Assembly: GCF_001905545.1 (NCBI RefSeq) | Contig: NZ_LIPD01000007.1 | Location: 689,045-753,044 of the forward strand | Origin: Streptomyces sp. CB02056 | GTDB lineage: Bacteria; Actinomycetota; Actinomycetes; Streptomycetales; Streptomycetaceae | Direction of reading: 5' to 3' | DNA length: 64,000 nt | Part shown: positions 8,283 through 19,300 of the stretch, in pieces | Layout of the letters: every line of letters starts with the position of its first letter | Position numbering within the stretch: position 1 is the stretch's first letter | Position numbers and translations under genes: made by a program | Notes under the pieces: model-generated | The model's database searches: none | What the model was told of the DNA's origin: nothing | Seen by the model: the letters and a program-made list of their open reading frames with translations, nothing else

Positions 8283-8696
8283 ATGAGCGACCTCACCATT
8301 CACTGGACCTTCCTCCCGCACACCGACCCCGAGGCCTCCCTCGCCTTCTACCGCGACCTGCTCGGCTTCGAGGTGCGCAGCGACGTCGGCGGCGGCCCGA
8401 TGCGCTGGATCACCGTCGGCCCGGTCGGCCAGCCGGACGTCTCCCTGGTGCTGGAGCCGGCCTCCGCCGACCCGGGCCGCACCGAGGAGGAGCAGCGGAC
8501 CATCACCGAGATGATGGCCAAGGGCACCTACGCCCGGGTCGTCCTGGGCACCCGCGACCTGGACGGCGTCTTCGACCGGCTGAAGTCCGGCGGCGCCGAG
8601 CTGGTCCAGGAGCCGACCAGGCAGCCGTACGGCGTCCGCGACTGCGCGTTCCGCGACCCGGCGGGCACCATGGTCCGCTTCAACGAGCTGAGCTGA
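8283..8696 (+). CDS. VOC (glyoxalase/bleomycin-resistance fold) family protein
   Basis: A 137-residue vicinal-oxygen-chelate protein with two paired beta-alpha-beta-beta-beta modules. The N-terminal module contains PEASLAFYRDLLGFEVRSDV; the C-terminal one ends in the characteristic RDCAFRDPAGTMVRFNELS with the metal-ligand Glu position conserved as N-E. Such proteins include glyoxalase I, dioxygenases and antibiotic-binding resistance proteins, and the substrate cannot be assigned. The gene is predicted leaderless and is followed by its own hairpin, so it is probably independent of the UvrA-like gene, although both could serve toxin resistance. Confidence 0.85.
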   Translation: MSDLTIHWTFLPHTDPEASLAFYRDLLGFEVRSDVGGGPMRWITVGPVGQPDVSLVLEPASADPGRTEEEQRTITEMMAKGTYARVVLGTRDLDGVFDRLKSGGAELVQEPTRQPYGVRDCAFRDPAGTMVRFNELS

Positions 8697-8698
8697 GC

Positions 8699-8731
8699 CG
8701 GGCTGGGCCGGGACAAGCCCGGCCCGGCCCG
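8699..8731 (+). terminator. Terminator after the VOC gene
   Basis: A 14-bp stem (8699-8712 with 8718-8731, CGGGCTGGGCCGGG / CCCGGCCCGGCCCG) with one wobble pair and a 5-nt loop, 3 nt after the stop codon. Confidence 0.55.
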
Positions 8732-8780
8732 AGGGCGCCGGGGCCCGTCCCTCCCCGCCGTCGGCCGCACCCGAAAGCCG

Positions 8781-8813
8781 TTCGATCCCGGCCGGATCGA
8801 TGGTTGGATCGAA
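8781..8813. promoter_or_regulatory. Clustered GGATCGAA half-sites upstream of the UvrA-like gene
   Basis: TTCGATCC (8781-8788) faces GGATCGAT (8794-8801) as a near-palindrome, and a third copy GGATCGAA (8806-8813) follows on the same side. Three related 8-mers in 33 bp, about 110 bp before the start codon, suggest a regulator-binding region. Confidence 0.5.
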
Positions 8814-8924
8814 GGGTTCGAGCACACCGACGGCGGCCGCGGGGCGGGCCCGCCGGCCCCTCCCCCGGAGAGGCCTCAGAGAGACCCCCGAGAGACCGCC
8901 GAGAGCCAGGGAGCGAAGAGAACG

Positions 8925-11300
<2,376 letters not shown>

Positions 11301-11356
11301 GCCGGACCGACTCCGGGCCGCGCCTCCGCGGAGCCGGGGCCCTCCCGCCGGGCCGG

Positions 11357-11866
11357 TCAGTCCAGTGGGAGGGCCATCTCCAGGATCCGCGCCGAGGGGT
11401 CCAGCACGTACGGCGTGGACCCGCCGGTGTGGACGAACCCGCGCCGCAGGTAGAAGGCGGCGGCGCGGGGGTTGGCCTCGTGCACCCCGAGCAGCATCCG
11501 CCCGGCGCCGCGGACCCGCGCCCAGGCGAGCACCGCGTCCAGCAGGGCGTCGGCGACGCCGTGCCCGCGGCCGCGGTGCGCCGGGTCCACCCAGACGCCG
11601 ATCAGGTCGAGCGCGCCGGGCTGCTCCCGGTTCGGGACGGACAGCATGGTGGCGACCCACTCCCCCGTGGCGTCCACCGCGACCAGGCCGAGCTTGTCGG
11701 GCTCGTTGACCCAGTTGCAGCGGGCCCGCCAGTTGCCCTCGCCCTGGTGGCTCGCGTACTCGTGGGTCTCGCCGAACGCCAGGGGCGTGTCGAGGAGTTG
11801 GGCCAGCCGTACCTTCCGCAGGCGCTGCCAGTCCTCGCGTCCGATCCGCTCGATCCGGTGGTCCAT
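11357..11866 (-). CDS. GNAT family N-acetyltransferase
   Basis: A 169-residue GNAT-fold acetyltransferase. The acetyl-CoA-binding motif A is visible as LIGVWVDPAHRGRGHGVADALLDAVLAWA (R/Q-x-x-G-x-G/A appears as RGRGHG), followed by the motif-B helix HEANPRAAAFYLRRGFVHTG. The ATG at 11866 has GGGGAG 4-5 nt upstream. It stands alone, with a 40-bp palindrome just upstream. The acceptor (small molecule or protein N-terminus) cannot be predicted. Confidence 0.88.
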   Translation of the reverse strand: MDHRIERIGREDWQRLRKVRLAQLLDTPLAFGETHEYASHQGEGNWRARCNWVNEPDKLGLVAVDATGEWVATMLSVPNREQPGALDLIGVWVDPAHRGRGHGVADALLDAVLAWARVRGAGRMLLGVHEANPRAAAFYLRRGFVHTGGSTPYVLDPSARILEMALPLD

Positions 11867-11885
11867 CGTCTCCCCGTCACACGGC

Positions 11886-11925
11886 GCTGCCTCCGCCGCC
11901 GGTGATCACCGGCGGCGGAGGCAGC
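11886..11925. terminator. Perfect 40-bp palindrome, probable terminator of the endonuclease gene
   Basis: The 20-nt arms meet with no loop at GGTGA/TCACC (11905/11906). It sits 16 nt after the stop of the endonuclease-family gene and 20 nt before the GNAT start. A transcript would form a very stable hairpin; an operator role for the GNAT gene is the alternative. Confidence 0.55.
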
Positions 11926-11941
11926 GTAACCGGTGCCCGGA

Positions 11942-13810
11942 CTACGGCTTGATGCGGACCACCTGCGGGTCGTGGTCGCTGGCCTGCTGGGCGAACTCGG
12001 CGTTGATGTGCACCACGTCGTACTTGGCGTAGCCGACCTCGGGGCTGACCAGGATGTGGTCCAGCACCTGCGAGTTGCCCTGGTAGACGTACGAGTACTG
12101 CTCGGTCTCCGGCAGCTCGTTCACCAGGTCGCGCAGCACGCCGTCCTTGGTGAGCGCGGCCAGCGCGGGCGAGAACTGGTAGTCGTTGAAGTCGCCGAGG
12201 GAGACGACCTTGGCCTCCTTGTCGGCGGCCAGCAGCTTGGCGACGAAGGACTGCTCGACGGTGGCCTGCTTGATCCGCTGCACCTCGGAGCTGCGGGTCG
12301 GCTGCTGGAAGCGGCTGTCGATGCCCTGGTCGCCGCCCTTGCTGTTGAAGTGGTTGGCGATGACGAAGACCTTCTTGCCGCGGAAGGAGAACTGGCCGAC
12401 CAGCGGCTTGCGGCTGTTGGTCCAGGCCTCGTCGTTCGGCTCGATCCGGCCGGGCGAGGCGGTCAGCGCGGCGCCCGCGCCGGTGCCGGTCACGCCGACG
12501 GCGGTGGTGGCGCTGCCGCCGGGGATGTCGGTGAAGGACACCCGCTGCGGGTTGAACAGGAAGACCTGGCGGATGTTGCCGCCGGGCTCGCCGCCGTCCT
12601 TGCCGTCCTGCGGGTCGACCGAGCGCCAGTCGTAGGCCGGGCCGCCGGCCGCCTTGATCGCGGCGATGAACTTGGCGACGGTCTGGCTCGCGTCCACCGT
12701 GCCGTCGTTCTTGTTGCCGTTGTTGTCCTGGATCTCCTCCAGGGCGACGATGTCGGGCGAGCGCAGGTTGGTGACGACGCCCTGGGCCAGCTCGGCGAAC
12801 TTGGCGTCCGGGTTGCCCGGGGCCAGGTTCTCCACGTTGTAGGTGGCGAGGGTGAGTTCGCGGTCGCCGGCCTGGGCGGTGACCTCGCGCTGGAGGTGGT
12901 TGTCCTTCAGGGTGCCCATGGTGCCGGCGACCAGGGTGTAGCCGCCGAAGTTGTTGTAGTCCAGCGGGCCGGTGGTGGTGCCGGTCAGCTCGTCGCCGAC
13001 GTTGGCGACCGGGAACGGCCGCTGGTTCACCGGGGCCTGCTGCTGGATCATCAGCCGGCCGACGTTGGGCTCCTTGTACGACTCGTACAGCAGGCCGCCG
13101 CGCTTGCTGCGCTGGTCCTGCTTGTCTGCGGCGACCCACAGCTCGTTGTACTTGTCGGTCGCCTGCACCACCCGGACGTCCTTGACCTGGACGAGCATGC
13201 CCTCCAGCGACTCGTAGAAGTCGAGGGTGTACTTCTCCGGCTGGAGCGTGCCGCCGTCGATGGAGCCGTCCGGGCCGGCCGGCGGGGCGTAGGTGCCGGG
13301 GATGTTGCGGGTGTCCACGACCACCGGGGCGGGCAGCGGGTTGCCGGCCGACAGGACGGTGATGCCGGGGGCGGTGATCTCGGTGATGGACTGCGAGCCG
13401 CCGCTGTAGTTCGGGTAGTACTCGGTGACCTTGCCGCTCACCAGCACCGAGTCGCCGACCTGCACGGTCGGGTTGCCGCCGGTGTAGACGAAGATGCCCT
13501 CGCTGGTGGCCGGGTCGGCGTCGGGGTTCGGGTCCTGGAGCCAGAAGCCCTTGACGCTGCCGTACGCGCGCACGCCGGTGACGATGCCGGGCACTCCGGT
13601 GACGGGCTTGCCGGCCTGCGGGGATATCCGGGTGCTGCCCTGGATGTCGTGGATCCGCAGCGGGCCGGCCTCGGTCGGGGCCGGGGTCGCGGGCGCGGCG
13701 GCGTTCGCCACCGGCAGCGGGACGAGCACCAGCGAGGCGGCCAGGGTGGCCGGGATCAGGGCGGCGCGCAGCAGGGTTCTGCGGGGGCGGGAGGCGGGGG
13801 CGGTGGTCAC
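11942..13810 (-). CDS. Secreted endonuclease/exonuclease/phosphatase family protein with N-terminal OB-like domain
   Basis: A 622-residue exported protein. Residues 1-40 form a signal peptide (RPRRTLLRAALIPATLAASLVLVPLPVANAAA). An N-terminal beta domain (about 45-330; SEGIFVYTGG, VQVGDSVLVSGKVTEY) resembles the OB/LTD module of ExeM-like nucleases. The C-terminal EEP domain begins LTLATYNVENLAP and carries catalytic-type motifs VALEEIQDNNG, VIANHFNSKGGD, VVSLGDFNDY and the terminal SDHDPQVV His. Likely extracellular DNA or phosphodiester hydrolysis for nutrient recovery. The GTG at 13810 is chosen because it places the signal peptide first and has AGGAG 10 nt upstream; the frame stays open 45 codons further. 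Confidence 0.88.
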   Translation of the reverse strand: MTTAPASRPRRTLLRAALIPATLAASLVLVPLPVANAAAPATPAPTEAGPLRIHDIQGSTRISPQAGKPVTGVPGIVTGVRAYGSVKGFWLQDPNPDADPATSEGIFVYTGGNPTVQVGDSVLVSGKVTEYYPNYSGGSQSITEITAPGITVLSAGNPLPAPVVVDTRNIPGTYAPPAGPDGSIDGGTLQPEKYTLDFYESLEGMLVQVKDVRVVQATDKYNELWVAADKQDQRSKRGGLLYESYKEPNVGRLMIQQQAPVNQRPFPVANVGDELTGTTTGPLDYNNFGGYTLVAGTMGTLKDNHLQREVTAQAGDRELTLATYNVENLAPGNPDAKFAELAQGVVTNLRSPDIVALEEIQDNNGNKNDGTVDASQTVAKFIAAIKAAGGPAYDWRSVDPQDGKDGGEPGGNIRQVFLFNPQRVSFTDIPGGSATTAVGVTGTGAGAALTASPGRIEPNDEAWTNSRKPLVGQFSFRGKKVFVIANHFNSKGGDQGIDSRFQQPTRSSEVQRIKQATVEQSFVAKLLAADKEAKVVSLGDFNDYQFSPALAALTKDGVLRDLVNELPETEQYSYVYQGNSQVLDHILVSPEVGYAKYDVVHINAEFAQQASDHDPQVVRIKP

Positions 13811-13943
13811 CGGGGCAGGGCTCCTAGCTCCGTCGTGCGGCACGGTCGTGGCACGGCGGTCCGGGCGGAGGCGCGCGTCGGGCGCGCGCTGCTCGCGTGG
13901 CGAAGAAGCGGAGGACGGTCTCCCGCCCCCCGCGGCGCCCCTC

Positions 13944-13973
13944 AAGATACGCGCGTAGAAAATGCCCCGACAA
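13944..13973 (-). promoter_or_regulatory. Candidate promoter of the endonuclease gene
   Basis: On the minus strand, TTGTCG (13973-13968) and TATCTT (13949-13944) are separated by 18 nt, about 130 nt upstream of the start. A GTTCACCG motif (13989-13982) just upstream resembles one half of a PHO box, but the second unit is poor. Confidence 0.4.
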
Positions 13974-14035
13974 GACCCCGACGGTGAACGGACGGTTCCC
14001 CGCAGGTGACGTGACGGCCGCTCAGCCCGGGTTTC

Positions 14036-14989
14036 TCACAGCCCGCTCCCAGTGGACTCCCAGGAAGCCTCGATCCGCTCCACGACCAGCTCGCACAGCT
14101 CGTGGGTGCGCAGCGCGTCGTGGGCGTCCAGGGTGCGCCCGGCGCGGACGGCCGCCAGGAAGGCGAGCACGCACTGCTCGATGCCGCGCTGACGGGCCAC
14201 CGGCACCCAGTCGCCGCGGCGGCGGACGGTCGGCTGGCCGCGGTGGTCGACCACCTCGGCCAGGTTGTGCACCTCGCGCTTGGAGTCGCCGCCGGAGACC
14301 TCCAGCACCTCCTCGGTGGAGCCGGAGACCCGGTTCATGATGCCGAGGGCGGTGAAGCCCTCGCCGCCGAGGATGAGCACCACGTGCTCGACCAGCCCGT
14401 CCCGGGTGCGGGCGCGGACGTCCACGTGCTCGATCTCGCCGGGGGCCAGGAACCGCAGTACGTCCACGACGTGGATGAAGTCGTCGAACACCAGGGTGCG
14501 GGCCGCCTCGGCCAGGCCCTCGCGGTTCTTCTGGAGCACGATCAGGTCGCGCGGGCGCTCCTTGGCCTGGGCGTAGCCGGGCGCGTAGCGGCGGTTGAAG
14601 CCGACCATCAGCGAGCGGCCGGTGCGGTCGGCGAGGTCGACCAGGCGGCGGGCGCCGTCCAGGGTGTAGTCGAGCGGCTTGTCGACGTAGACGTCCACCC
14701 CGGCGGTGAGCAGCTGCTCGACGATCGGGACGTGCTGGTCGGTGGCGGCGTGCACGAAGGCGGCGCGGATGCCGCTGCCGATCAGCGCGCCGAGGTCGGT
14801 GAAGCGGTGCTCGGGGGCGATCCGGTGGGTCTCGCCGAGCCGGTCGAGCTTGGCCGCGTCCCGGGTCATCAGCCGCAGGTCGAGCCCGGGCAGCGCGGTG
14901 AGCACCGGCAGGTAGGCCTTCTGGGCGATGTCGCCGAGGCCGATCACCCCGACCGGGAGCGGGGCGTCGGCGGCTGGCGTGCTGGTCAT
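14036..14989 (-). CDS. Gfo/Idh/MocA family NAD(P)-dependent oxidoreductase
   Basis: A 317-residue sugar or cyclitol dehydrogenase-like protein. The N-terminal Rossmann fold is PVGVIGLGDIAQKAYLPVLTALP; the family EKP motif appears as YVDKPLDYTLDGARRLVDLA with the catalytic Lys, and a GFNRRYAPGY segment follows. The C-terminal alpha/beta domain is shorter than usual. The ATG at 14989 has GGGAGG 5 nt upstream; the open frame runs 92 codons further without homology. It is transcribed away from the biosynthetic operon across a 454-bp intergenic region and is probably not part of it. Confidence 0.87.
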   Translation of the reverse strand: MTSTPAADAPLPVGVIGLGDIAQKAYLPVLTALPGLDLRLMTRDAAKLDRLGETHRIAPEHRFTDLGALIGSGIRAAFVHAATDQHVPIVEQLLTAGVDVYVDKPLDYTLDGARRLVDLADRTGRSLMVGFNRRYAPGYAQAKERPRDLIVLQKNREGLAEAARTLVFDDFIHVVDVLRFLAPGEIEHVDVRARTRDGLVEHVVLILGGEGFTALGIMNRVSGSTEEVLEVSGGDSKREVHNLAEVVDHRGQPTVRRRGDWVPVARQRGIEQCVLAFLAAVRAGRTLDAHDALRTHELCELVVERIEASWESTGSGL

Positions 14990-15443
14990 GAGGCCTCCCG
15001 GCATGCGGACGATCATCGGCGGACCCACCTTACGCACCGGCCGGCCCGGGCACGCCACCGCCCGCCGTCCGGTCCCGTCCGTGAACTGCTGACCATCCGT
15101 CACCAGTGGCTGATCACAGCCCCTTCGGACAACATGACATTGTACTGTCACATTGTCTGGGGTACGGTGATCGAGCGCTGACACCGGGGGCCCGGTGTCA
15201 CGGAACGGAGGGACGCGGCGGAAACCAGGGCTCCGAACGCCCCCGCGGCCGACCGCCCGTTCCACTCCTCGTGCCGCTCCACGCGTCCTCGCGGCCGAGA
15301 CCCGCGCCGGACGTGTCCGCCGTGCCGCTCACGCGTCACGGCACCGCCGGCGGCCCCTCCGACGCCTCCACCGCACCAACGCCCCGCTGAACGCCGGAGG
15401 CGCGCGCACAGTCCTGTCCCGTCGCTTTCCCAGGAGCACGCTC
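14990..15443. other. Divergent intergenic region
   Basis: A 454-bp stretch between the oxidoreductase and the biosynthetic operon. It contains an AT-rich island (15128-15168) with the operon promoter/operator; the remaining 275 bp would be a long 5' leader of the operon, in which I see no conserved riboswitch or clear leader peptide. Confidence 0.5.
15135..15168 (+). promoter_or_regulatory. Promoter and overlapping operator of the A-T-E-R biosynthetic operon
   Basis: The -35 box TTGTAC (15140-15145) and the -10 box TACGGT (15163-15168) are separated by 17 nt. The -35 is embedded exactly between TGACA (15135-15139) and TGTCA (15146-15150), so a protein bound to this inverted repeat would block RNA polymerase. 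A second ACATTGT element follows at 15150-15156. Repressor control is inferred. Confidence 0.6.
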
Positions 15444-16253
15444 ATGACCGCCACCGCGCACGTCGTCAGGTCGGCAACGAACGAGATCGCCACCGAACTC
15501 ACCGCCCGGACCCTGCTCCAGCTGGCCGAGCGCGAGATCGGCGCGATCCACGTACGCGGCTACTACCCCGTCGAGATCGCCGAGCAGGTCGCCCAGAAGG
15601 CGATCAACCACCAGGCGCTCGGGCACTACCACAAGCAGTACACCAGCAGTGTCGGACGGGTGTACATGCCGCACATCGACACCAAGTGGGACGCCGAGCT
15701 GACGAAGCAGTACCACGACAGCGCCCTGCCGGCCATCGAGGACGTCCGCTCGATGTTCCACCCGTACCTCTCGCCGATCGACCGGGTGCGCCTGGAGCTG
15801 CAGGAACTGTGGCCGGCCGGCGCCAACCTGCTGCGGCTGCGCGAGCGGGCCTGCTTCGTCGGCGCCTTCCGAGTCTTCCAGCCCTCGACCTCGAAGTTCT
15901 ACCCGCACAACGACGCGATCGACCAGGAGACCGACGCCCCCGAAATCGCGGGCGTGCTCAACCAGTTGGTCGCCAACGTCTACCTCCAGGTCCCGAAGAA
16001 GGGCGGCGACCTGCACCTCTGGCTGCGCGAGCCGACCCCGGAGGAGACCGCGACGATCCTCGACGTCGAGGGCCTGCAGCCCGACTCCGTGGAGCCCCCG
16101 GTCCACGTGATCCACCCCGAGGCCGGCGACCTGATCATCTTCAGCCCCCGGATGCTGCACGCGGTGACCAGCGGCGAGGACGAACACCGGGTCGGCGCGG
16201 CCGCGTTCATCGCCACCAAGGGCCCGAAGGAACCGCTCGTCTACTGGAGCTGA
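15444..16253 (+). CDS. 2-oxoglutarate/Fe(II)-dependent oxygenase, first gene of the biosynthetic operon
   Basis: A 269-residue non-haem iron oxygenase of the double-stranded beta-helix fold. The iron triad is visible as H-N-D in FYPHNDAID, with the distal His in SPRMLHAVTSG and the 2-oxoglutarate-binding Arg in DEHRVGAAAF. The Asp in the HxD motif argues for hydroxylation; radical halogenases carry Gly or Ala there. It is soluble. The ATG at 15444 has CAGGAG 7 nt upstream. The next gene starts 56 bp downstream. The substrate may be a free or carrier-bound amino acid; that is inferred only from context. Confidence 0.82.
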   Translation: MTATAHVVRSATNEIATELTARTLLQLAEREIGAIHVRGYYPVEIAEQVAQKAINHQALGHYHKQYTSSVGRVYMPHIDTKWDAELTKQYHDSALPAIEDVRSMFHPYLSPIDRVRLELQELWPAGANLLRLRERACFVGAFRVFQPSTSKFYPHNDAIDQETDAPEIAGVLNQLVANVYLQVPKKGGDLHLWLREPTPEETATILDVEGLQPDSVEPPVHVIHPEAGDLIIFSPRMLHAVTSGEDEHRVGAAAFIATKGPKEPLVYWS

Positions 16254-16309
16254 CGCCGCTCCCGCCACAGCCTTCGAATCGACCGTCGACACGCAGAGAG
16301 GACTTCGGC

Positions 16310-19300
16310 ATGCTCCCGGCGCTCGTCCGCGCACACGCGCGAACCCACCCGCATCGAACGGCCGTCGTCGTGGGTCGGGAACGTCTGACCTACGCCCGAC
16401 TCGCTTCCAGGGCGGACCGTCTGACGGACCTGTTGCGGGCGTCGGGCATCGGTCGCGGCTGTCTGGTCGGCATCCATCTCGACCGCACGGCCGACGCCGT
16501 GGTCGCCCAGCTGGCGGTCCTCGGCGCCGGCGCGGCCTTCACCCTCGTCGAGCCCACCGAACCGGTCGCCGAGGGGGCGAACCGGCTCGCCCTCGCCGCC
16601 CCCGACCTCGTGCTCGCCGAGCCGCGCCACCACGGCGAGCTGCGCCGGTCCGGACTGCGGGTGGCGGACGGGCACGAGGCCGGCGGCGGCCTCGTGCCCC
16701 CGCCGGCCCCCGCCGACGGGCCTACGGAACCCGGGCCCGCCGACGACGACACGGCCTACGTGCTCTACACCTCGGGCTCCACCGGGGTGCCCAAGGGCGT
16801 GCAGGTCTCGCACGCCAACATCCGGCACTACACCGAGTCCCTGCTCCAGCGGCTCGACATCACCGAACCGCTCTCCTACGCGCACGTCACCACGCTCGCC
16901 GCGGATCTCGGCAACACCTGCCTGTTCCTCCCGCTGTGGACCGGCGGCACGCTGCACCTGGTGGACGACGCCACCCGGCGCGACCCGGCGGCGCTCCTGC
17001 GCTACCTCCAGGACCACCGGGTGGACGTCCTGAAGACCACCCCCTCGCACTGGAGCGTGGTCTTCCGGGCCTTCGGGCAGGACGGGACGACCCGGCCCGA
17101 GCTGCGCTTCCTGCTGCTCGGCGGGGAGTTGCTGGCGCTGCCGCTGGCCCGCCGGATCCTCGACTCCGGTGTCACCCGGAACCTCGTCAACCACTACGGG
17201 CCCACCGAGGCGACGGTGGGCGTCGCCGCGCACCGGCTGACCGCCGCGAGCGACCTCGACGCCCTCGACGGCGCCTCCGTGCCCATCGGCACCGCGCTGG
17301 GCCGCACCCGGCTCCTGGTCCGCGCCGACGACGGGACCTTCCACGACCGGGACGCGGTGGGCGAGTTGTACATCGCCGGCCCGTCGGTGGCGCTCGGCTA
17401 CCGGGACGACCCGCAGGCCACCGCGGCGGCCTTCACGGACGACCTCGCGCGGCTCGACCCGGCCCTCGGACGCGCCTACCGCACCGGCGACCGGGTGCGC
17501 GCCGACTCCCGGGGCGTGCTGGAGTTCCTCGGCCGGGGCGACCGGCAGGTCAAGGTCAGCGGGTACCGGATCGAACTCGGCCACGTCGAGGCGGGCCTGC
17601 GCCGGCACCCGGCGGTCGCCGACGCGGTGGCCGTCCTGCTCACCAGGGACCGGGCGATGCTGGTCGCCGCCGTGGTGCCGGCCGCCGACGGCCGTCCGGC
17701 GATCCAACCGGCCGTGCTGCGACGGGAGTTGCGGGAGCTGCTGCCCGCGCACATGGTCCCCGACCGGATCGAGGCCTTCGACGCCTTCCCGCGCAACGCC
17801 AACGGGAAGACCGACCAGGCCGCCCTCCGGGAGCTGCTCGAAGCACGGCTCGCCGAGCGCACGCCCCGCCCGTCCGACCCCGCCGCCGACGGCGGCGACC
17901 CGGTGCTCGCCGACGTCCTCGCCTCCTGGCAACGGCACCTGGGCCACGGCGACTTCGCGGTCGACCAGGACTTCGACCAGGCCGGCGGCAGCTCGATCGA
18001 CGCCATCCAGGTCATCGCGGACCTCCAGGCCAAGGGCTACCGGGTGTCGGCCGCGGCCTTCCTCGCCGAGCCGACGGCGGCCGCCCTGGCCACCCGGCTG
18101 CGGGAGGACCGCGGGGGCGACGACCACGGCCGCGCGTCCGCCGCCCGGGTCGTCGCGGACGACCGTGCGCTCTCCCCCGCCCAGACCTGGTTCTTCCGGC
18201 AGGAGTTCGCCCAGCCCGACCAGTGGAACCAGGCCCTGCTGCTGGAGACCGACAGCACGCCGCGGCCGGCCGAGCTGGCCGCCGCGGTCGCCGACGTGGT
18301 GGGCCTGCACCCCATGCTGCGCACCGCGTTCCGCCCGGGAGCCGACGGCCGGCGGCGCGAACTCGTCGATCCCGCCGACGCGTTCAGCTGGTCCCGGCTG
18401 CCCGAGGAGGACAGCCCGGCCGCCCGGACCGTCCGGGACGTCGCGGCCGCCCTCCAGCGGGAGATCCGCATCGCGGACGGCAACCTCTTCAAGGTGCACC
18501 TCTTCCTCGGCGACGGCCGGGCCGAACTGCTGCTGATCTGCCACCACCTGGCGATCGACGCGGTCTCCTGGCGCATCGTCGTCAGCGACCTCAGCCGCTG
18601 CTACAGCGAGCGGCTGCGCGGCGGCGAGCCCACCACCGCCCCCGGCCCGACCGGCTTCGGCCAGTGGGCCACCCACCTGCGCGACCGGGCCGCGCAACTG
18701 CGCGGGGACCTCGCGCACTTCGACTCCCTGGCCCGGCTGCCCGCCGTCGCACCACGGCCCGGCGCCCCCGGCGACAACCGCGAGGGCGACGCCCAGGCCC
18801 TCTGGTTCCGGCTGTCGCGCGCGCAGAGCGCCGCCCTGACCGAGGCCGCGGCCCGCTCCGGCATCCCCGCCCACGCGGCACTGCTGGGCGCCTTCGCCCA
18901 GGCGCTCACCGAGCAGCTCGGCACGGACGAACTCGTCGCGGACGTGGAGAGCCACGGCCGGATCTGCTTCGACGAGACACTCGAAGTCTCCCGCGTGGTG
19001 GGCTGGTTCACCTCGACGTTCCCCGTCAGCGTGCGCACCGTCGCCGGGGACCTCGCCGCCACCGGCAAGTCCGCGGCGGCGGCCCTGGCCGAGGTGCCCG
19101 CCCTCGGGGTCGCCTACGGCCTGCACGAGCAGCCGCAGCGGGCCGACGTCTGCTTCAACTACCTCGGCCCGTTCGCCCTGCCCTTCGGCGACGACCTGCA
19201 CCTGCGGCCCTCGCGCCACCCGGTGGGACCGGTCCGCGGCCCGGAGAACGACCGCGGCTACGGCCTCAAGCTCACGGCGCGCGTCCACGACGGGCAGCTG

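Noticed and set aside
13978..14025. PHO box upstream of the secreted endonuclease
   Set aside because: Only one acceptable GTTCACC unit is present; the expected second 11-bp direct repeat is too degenerate.
14036..14989. Gfo/Idh/MocA oxidoreductase as part of the biosynthetic cluster
   Set aside because: It is divergent, separated by 454 bp, and has no functional link visible; inclusion would be guesswork.
18540..19170. Condensation domain in the synthetase
   Set aside because: The HHxxxDxxSW, TSTFPV and FNYLG motifs are those of epimerization domains.
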